Source of the DNA: Congzhengia sp045576635
GTDB taxonomy: Bacteria > Bacillota > Clostridia > UBA1381 > UBA9506
Direction: 5' to 3'
Assembly (NCBI GenBank): GCA_045576635.1
Contig: JAZNGT010000007.1
Location: forward strand, 1 to 25,862
DNA: 25,862 nt
Shown: in pieces, positions 22,771 through 25,862 of the stretch
Layout: every line of letters begins with the position of its first letter
How positions within the stretch are numbered: position 1 is the stretch's first letter
The notes under the pieces: model-generated
Databases searched by the model: none
Told to the model about the DNA's origin: nothing
The model's input: only the letters and a program-made list of their open reading frames with translations
Program-made: the position numbers and the translations under genes

Positions 22771-23037
22771 TTGCCAAACATTAAATCAGCTAAAAAAAGA
22801 GTTAAGGTTATTGAAACAAAAACCTTAAGAAATCAGATGATTAAATCCGCATTAAAGACATATATTAAAAAATTCGAAGCAATTGCAGAGAATGGCAATA
22901 AAGCGGAAGCAGAGGCTGCTTTTAAGGTTGTTGTGAAAAAGATTGACCAGGCAGTTGCCAAAGGCATCGTTAAAAAGAACACAGCTTCCAGAAAGAAGTC
23001 ACAGCTTGCACTCAAACTGAACAAAATTGGTGCGTAA
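22771..23037 (+). CDS. rpsT: 30S ribosomal protein S20
   Basis: A primary 16S rRNA-binding protein of the small subunit; 88 residues, the usual length, rich in Lys and Ala. It starts with the family pattern xPNIKSAKKRVKVIETKT and has the mid-segment AEAAFKVVVKKIDQAVAKG and the conserved KKNTASRKKSQLA near the end. The start is TTG 22771: GGAGGTGA (22758-22765), an exact 8-base match to the 16S tail, is 5 nt upstream. A GTG at 22756 lies ahead of this site and would add five residues not seen in S20. A TTG start may be part of S20 autogenous control, as is known in E. coli; here that is inference. Confidence 0.96.
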   Translation: MPNIKSAKKRVKVIETKTLRNQMIKSALKTYIKKFEAIAENGNKAEAEAAFKVVVKKIDQAVAKGIVKKNTASRKKSQLALKLNKIGA

Positions 23038-23045
23038 GTAATTTT

Positions 23046-23090
23046 GGAGTCAAACAGTACATGTTACCGTTTGACTCTATTTTTTATTTT
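23046..23090 (+). terminator. Terminator of rpsT
   Basis: GAGTCAAAC (23047-23055) pairs with GTTTGACTC (23069-23077), with a further GTA/TAC above one mismatch, followed by a T-rich tract (ATTTTTTATTTT). Confidence 0.88.
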
Positions 23091-23103
23091 GTTAAATTTT
23101 TTG

Positions 23104-23132
23104 TTGACATATCCATAGAGAACAGGTATAAT
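23104..23132 (+). promoter_or_regulatory. Consensus promoter of the xerC-like gene
   Basis: Perfect TTGACA (23104-23109), 17-nt spacer, perfect TATAAT (23127-23132). Transcription would start near 23139, just before a long inverted repeat. Confidence 0.9.
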
Positions 23133-23142
23133 AAAAATATAG

Positions 23143-23176
23143 CCAATTATACAAAATAAGAATTTTGTATAATTGG
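23143..23176. repeat. 15-bp perfect inverted repeat in the xerC-like leader
   Basis: CCAATTATACAAAAT (23143-23157) and ATTTTGTATAATTGG (23162-23176) are exact reverse complements around a 4-nt spacer (AAGA). It starts about 4 nt after the predicted transcription start and has no T tract, so it is not a terminator. It could be a 5' stabilising hairpin, a repressor site or a recombinase-binding site. Confidence 0.6.
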
Positions 23177-23229
23177 GAGTAGTCGAAAAAGTCAGAAAAC
23201 GCCATTATTATGAAATTGGAAGTGATTTT

Positions 23230-24210
23230 ATGAAAAATGCACACCTTTTAGACGAAGCCCCGTATTACCTAAAAGACTTTATCACGTATATGGAAACGAT
23301 TAAAGGTAAATCTTCTAAAACTGTTGATGAATATTATTTTGATTTAAGAACCTTTTTACGTTTTATGAAGGTTTTAAAAGGTCAAGCTGAAATCGATCAT
23401 TTTGATGCAATATCCATTTCAGATATTTCTATTGAATTTATTCGTGAAATAACGCTTCATGATTTATATGAATATCTTTCTTATACATTACGTGAACGTT
23501 TAAACAATGCAAATTCAAGAGCAAGAAAAGTTTCATCTTTAAAATCGTTTTTTAAATACCTTTTAAATAAGGCAAAATTAATTAGTGTAAATCCGGCTGC
23601 TGAACTTGACTCCCCTAAAATTCCTAAGACGCTTCCGAAATACCTTTCATTAGATGAAAGTAAAAAATTGTTACATAGTATAGATGGTACCTATAAATAC
23701 AGAGATTTTGCAATTATTTCCATTTTTCTAAATTGTGGTCTGAGACTTTCTGAACTTGCCGGAATCAATCTAAATGATATCAGGGACGATAAACTCACAG
23801 TTTTCGGTAAAGGGAGCAAAGAACGTACAGTTTATTTAAATGAATCCTGTTTAAAAGCGATTAAAGATTATATCGATAAAGAACGCCCCAAAGAAGGCCT
23901 TAAATATCCGCATAAAAATGCCCTCTTTTTAAGTCGTCTAAATCAAAGAATCAGCGTAAAAACAATTCAACATATCGTTAAAAAACATTTAGAAGCCGCA
24001 GGACTTGATGCTTCTAAGTATTCTGTCCATAAATTAAGGCATACAGCGGCAACTCTAATGTACCGTTACGGACACGTAGATGTCAGAGTTTTGCAGGAAA
24101 TTCTGGGACACACAGACCTATCTACAACGCAGATTTACACACATTTAGACGATGAACAACTCCGTTCTGCATCAAAAAGCAATCCGCTTGCTAATATCGA
24201 AAATGCGTAA
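23230..24210 (+). CDS. xerC: XerC-like site-specific tyrosine recombinase
   Basis: A 326-residue integrase-family recombinase with a SAM-like core-binding domain (about 10-125) and a complete catalytic set: Arg172 (CGLRLSEL), Lys194 in FGKGSKER, His267 and Arg270 (HKLRH), His294 (LGHTD) and Tyr303 (TTQIYTH). The core-binding domain is longer than in XerD (insert around 50-75). It may be the XerC partner of the XerD encoded at 7063, acting at dif, or a separate clostridial Xer paralogue. The ATG at 23230 is chosen because GGAAGTGA (7 of 8 to consensus) is 4 nt upstream; a TTG at 23173 falls inside the inverted repeat and lacks a site. It has a perfect promoter and no phage or element genes around it, which favours a chromosomal role. 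Confidence 0.85.
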   Translation: MKNAHLLDEAPYYLKDFITYMETIKGKSSKTVDEYYFDLRTFLRFMKVLKGQAEIDHFDAISISDISIEFIREITLHDLYEYLSYTLRERLNNANSRARKVSSLKSFFKYLLNKAKLISVNPAAELDSPKIPKTLPKYLSLDESKKLLHSIDGTYKYRDFAIISIFLNCGLRLSELAGINLNDIRDDKLTVFGKGSKERTVYLNESCLKAIKDYIDKERPKEGLKYPHKNALFLSRLNQRISVKTIQHIVKKHLEAAGLDASKYSVHKLRHTAATLMYRYGHVDVRVLQEILGHTDLSTTQIYTHLDDEQLRSASKSNPLANIENA

Positions 24211-24212
24211 AT

Positions 24213-24252
24213 AAAAAACAAACTACCTTTTTGTTGGTAGTTTGTTTTTTTT
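24213..24252. terminator. Bidirectional terminator, xerC-like / lonB
   Basis: AAAAACAAACTACC / GGTAGTTTGTTTTT, a 14-bp stem with an 8-nt T-rich loop, flanked by A and T runs. It separates two convergent genes; the lonB stop is 2 nt beyond it. Confidence 0.92.
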
Positions 24253-24253
24253 G

Positions 24254-25862
24254 TTAGTGCAAAATAGTTTCATTTGCACTTTCAGCAGTTAAAATCTCAT
24301 CTCCCGGCAGTGTAAATGAGCTGGTTTCCTCGTTTTTATAACTTTCTTTAAAGACTTCTTCTATAATTTCTGTAATATGATTAACGGAAACGACAGAAAT
24401 ACCTTGTTTATGCATTATAGTTCGGTCATTTTCTTGTGGTATAAAAACTGTTTTCACGCCTGCATTTTTTGCTGCAGTAATCTTTTCAAGGACACCGCCA
24501 ACGGGCATTACATTTCCGAAAATAGATAGTTCTCCCGTAAATGCGAGATCGTTTTGTACTGGAATATTAAAGATTGCAGAATATAAGGAAATCAAAATTG
24601 CAACGCCGGCAGATGGTCCGTCAACAGGCATTCCGCCAGGAAAATTCAAGTGAATGTGATAGTCTTTTATCTTTACATCAAATCGTTCCGAAAGCACTGT
24701 AAGCGCATTTTGAATAGAAGCTTTTGCTGTGCTTTCACGTTTTAGAGACTGACCTCTATGGTTAATTGTTTCTGATTCTACCACACCCGTAACTTTAATT
24801 GTTCCTTTGTTTGTTTCGCATGGAAATGCTTTTGCTTCAATTGGTAAAACTGTTCCGAGGTTTGCACTGCACACAGCAAGTCCGTTTACAAGACCTACTT
24901 TTGCGTCGTGCGTAACCTTTTTTTCAATTCTTGGTACAAAATGGGACGCTTCAATTACCCACTCAATATCCTGAATTTCAATTGATTCTTTATTTTCTAG
25001 GGCTGCACCCGATGCTGCAGTTTGTACAATATTTACAGCATCTCTACCGTTATCTGCATACTCTGATATTCTTTCTAATGCATCTTTTGTGATAGTATAT
25101 CCGCCTTTTTGAGCAGCGTTTTCACTGATTTTTATTATTTCTTTCTTTGTTAGCGGTCTAAAATATATTTCTGTACATCTCGACCGAAGTGCCGGTGGAA
25201 TATCATCGGGTTGACTGGTTGTTGCAGCAACGAGTCTGAAATCAGCAGGCATTCCTTTTTGGAAAACCTCGTGGATATAATATGGTATTTCTCGGTTTGT
25301 TTTTGAATAGTATGCAGATTCAAAAAATACCTTTCTGTCTTCCAATACTTTTAAAAGTTTATTCATTTGAATCGGATGCAGTTCACCGATTTCGTCGATA
25401 AACAAAATGCCTCCATGTGCTTTTGAAACAGCGCCCATTTTTGGTTGCGGAATACCGGCAGGTCCGTACGCACCTGCACCTTGATAGATGGGATCATGTA
25501 CGGAACCAATTAACGGATCTGCAATTGCACGTTCATCAAAACGAAGCGTCGTAGCATCCATTTCGATAAATTTAGCGTTTTCTGTAAACGGAGAAACTTT
25601 ATTTTGAATTGCTTCGTTTAAAATACATCTTGCGGCTGCGGTCTTCCCTACTCCCGGAGGTCCATATATAATCACATGTTGTGGATTTTTACCACAAAGG
25701 GCAGCTTTTAAGGCTTTTTTTCCATCTTCCTGCCCTATGATTTCGTCGAGATTTTTAGGCCTCGTTTTTTCAGAAAGTGGCTCTGTTAAAGAGATTTTTT
25801 GCATTTTTCGCAAATGTTCAAGTTCTCCTGATGCCTCTTTATGCAAACTTGTTTTTGAACTT
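24254..25862 (-). CDS. lonB: ATP-dependent protease LonB, 5' end outside the window
   Basis: A Lon-family AAA+ protease of the LonB type. The visible 535 or so codons cover nearly all of the protein. It runs from LRKMQKISLTEPLSEKTRPK through the AAA+ module (Walker A GPPGVGKT, Walker B GGILFIDEIGEL, sensor region RLVAATTSQPDDIPPALRSR) to the Ser-Lys protease domain, with catalytic Ser in PVDGPSAGVAI and Lys in GGVLEKITAAK. The frame stays open to the right edge, and the only early start-like codon (TTG at 25846) has no ribosome site. Bacillus LonB has an N-terminal membrane segment before this point, so the true start should lie beyond the window. In Bacillus LonB is made in the forespore, in line with spoIIM in this window. 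Confidence 0.95.
   Translation of the reverse strand, partial: SSKTSLHKEASGELEHLRKMQKISLTEPLSEKTRPKNLDEIIGQEDGKKALKAALCGKNPQHVIIYGPPGVGKTAAARCILNEAIQNKVSPFTENAKFIEMDATTLRFDERAIADPLIGSVHDPIYQGAGAYGPAGIPQPKMGAVSKAHGGILFIDEIGELHPIQMNKLLKVLEDRKVFFESAYYSKTNREIPYYIHEVFQKGMPADFRLVAATTSQPDDIPPALRSRCTEIYFRPLTKKEIIKISENAAQKGGYTITKDALERISEYADNGRDAVNIVQTAASGAALENKESIEIQDIEWVIEASHFVPRIEKKVTHDAKVGLVNGLAVCSANLGTVLPIEAKAFPCETNKGTIKVTGVVESETINHRGQSLKRESTAKASIQNALTVLSERFDVKIKDYHIHLNFPGGMPVDGPSAGVAILISLYSAIFNIPVQNDLAFTGELSIFGNVMPVGGVLEKITAAKNAGVKTVFIPQENDRTIMHKQGISVVSVNHITEIIEEVFKESYKNEETSSFTLPGDEILTAESANETILH

Noticed and set aside
23090..23110. TTGTTAA...TTGTTGACA repeat upstream of the xerC-like gene as a Rex site
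   Set aside because: It is a direct, not an inverted, repeat, and the second copy is simply the -35 of the promoter.
23143..23176. Chromosomal dif site
   Set aside because: The arms do not resemble Firmicute dif half-sites, and the 4-nt centre is shorter than the 6-8 nt expected. Kept only as an unassigned inverted repeat.
1..25862. CRISPR array, insertion sequence, prophage or toxin-antitoxin pair
   Set aside because: No regularly spaced repeats, transposase, phage structural genes or small paired reading frames were seen on either strand.

Overview
The window looks like a chromosomal, mostly housekeeping segment of a low-GC, AT-rich endospore-forming Firmicute of class Clostridia. The evidence is spoIIM next to xerD, a LonB-type protease, Rex, NrdR, HemZ, a bifunctional Rel, the DUF421/DUF4363 pair, strong GGAGG-type ribosome binding sites and near-consensus sigma-A promoters. 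Genus cannot be decided from the sequence. I see no prophage, insertion sequence, CRISPR array or clear island.

Layout. 1-2471: tRNA-Leu(GAG), a PIG-L-family deacetylase, upp and yqeY, then tRNA-Arg(CCG) on the minus strand. 2472-3582 (minus): rex and a small coiled-coil/zinc-ribbon protein. 3583-3797: a divergent promoter region holding a perfect 24-bp palindrome. 3798-6350: N-acetylhexosamine 1-kinase-like gene and pncB (NAD salvage). 6434-8346: spoIIM-xerD-comEA-like. 8369-8836 (minus): YfcE-type phosphoesterase. 9036-16807: a tightly packed seven-gene run, recJ-rel-MBL hydrolase-hemZ-nrdR-ung-DEDDh exonuclease/zinc ribbon. 16891-19464: a complete NitT/TauT-type ABC importer. 19587-22192: gltX, DUF421 and DUF4363, followed by a structured RNA element. 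22306-23037: divergent rpsU and rpsT. 23230-24210: a XerC-like tyrosine recombinase. 24254 to the right edge (minus): lonB, cut by the window.

How the genes fit together. The recJ-to-exonuclease run joins ssDNA and base-excision repair, the stringent response and control of ribonucleotide reductase; overlaps and gaps of 4-21 nt suggest one transcript. SpoIIM and LonB point to endosporulation. rex, nahK-like and pncB place NADH sensing and NAD salvage near one another, but no Rex operator was recognised.

The most unusual signals are non-coding or at gene edges: a long hairpin whose arm contains the start codon of the DUF421 gene, with its Shine-Dalgarno in the loop; a long G.U-containing hairpin after DUF4363; the 24-bp palindrome overlapping the nahK -35; a 15-bp perfect inverted repeat in the leader of the xerC-like gene; a HemZ that lacks the usual N-terminal domain; and a XerD with a shortened active-site lysine loop. 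No obviously new multi-gene system was found. All intergenic stretches are under 300 bases.
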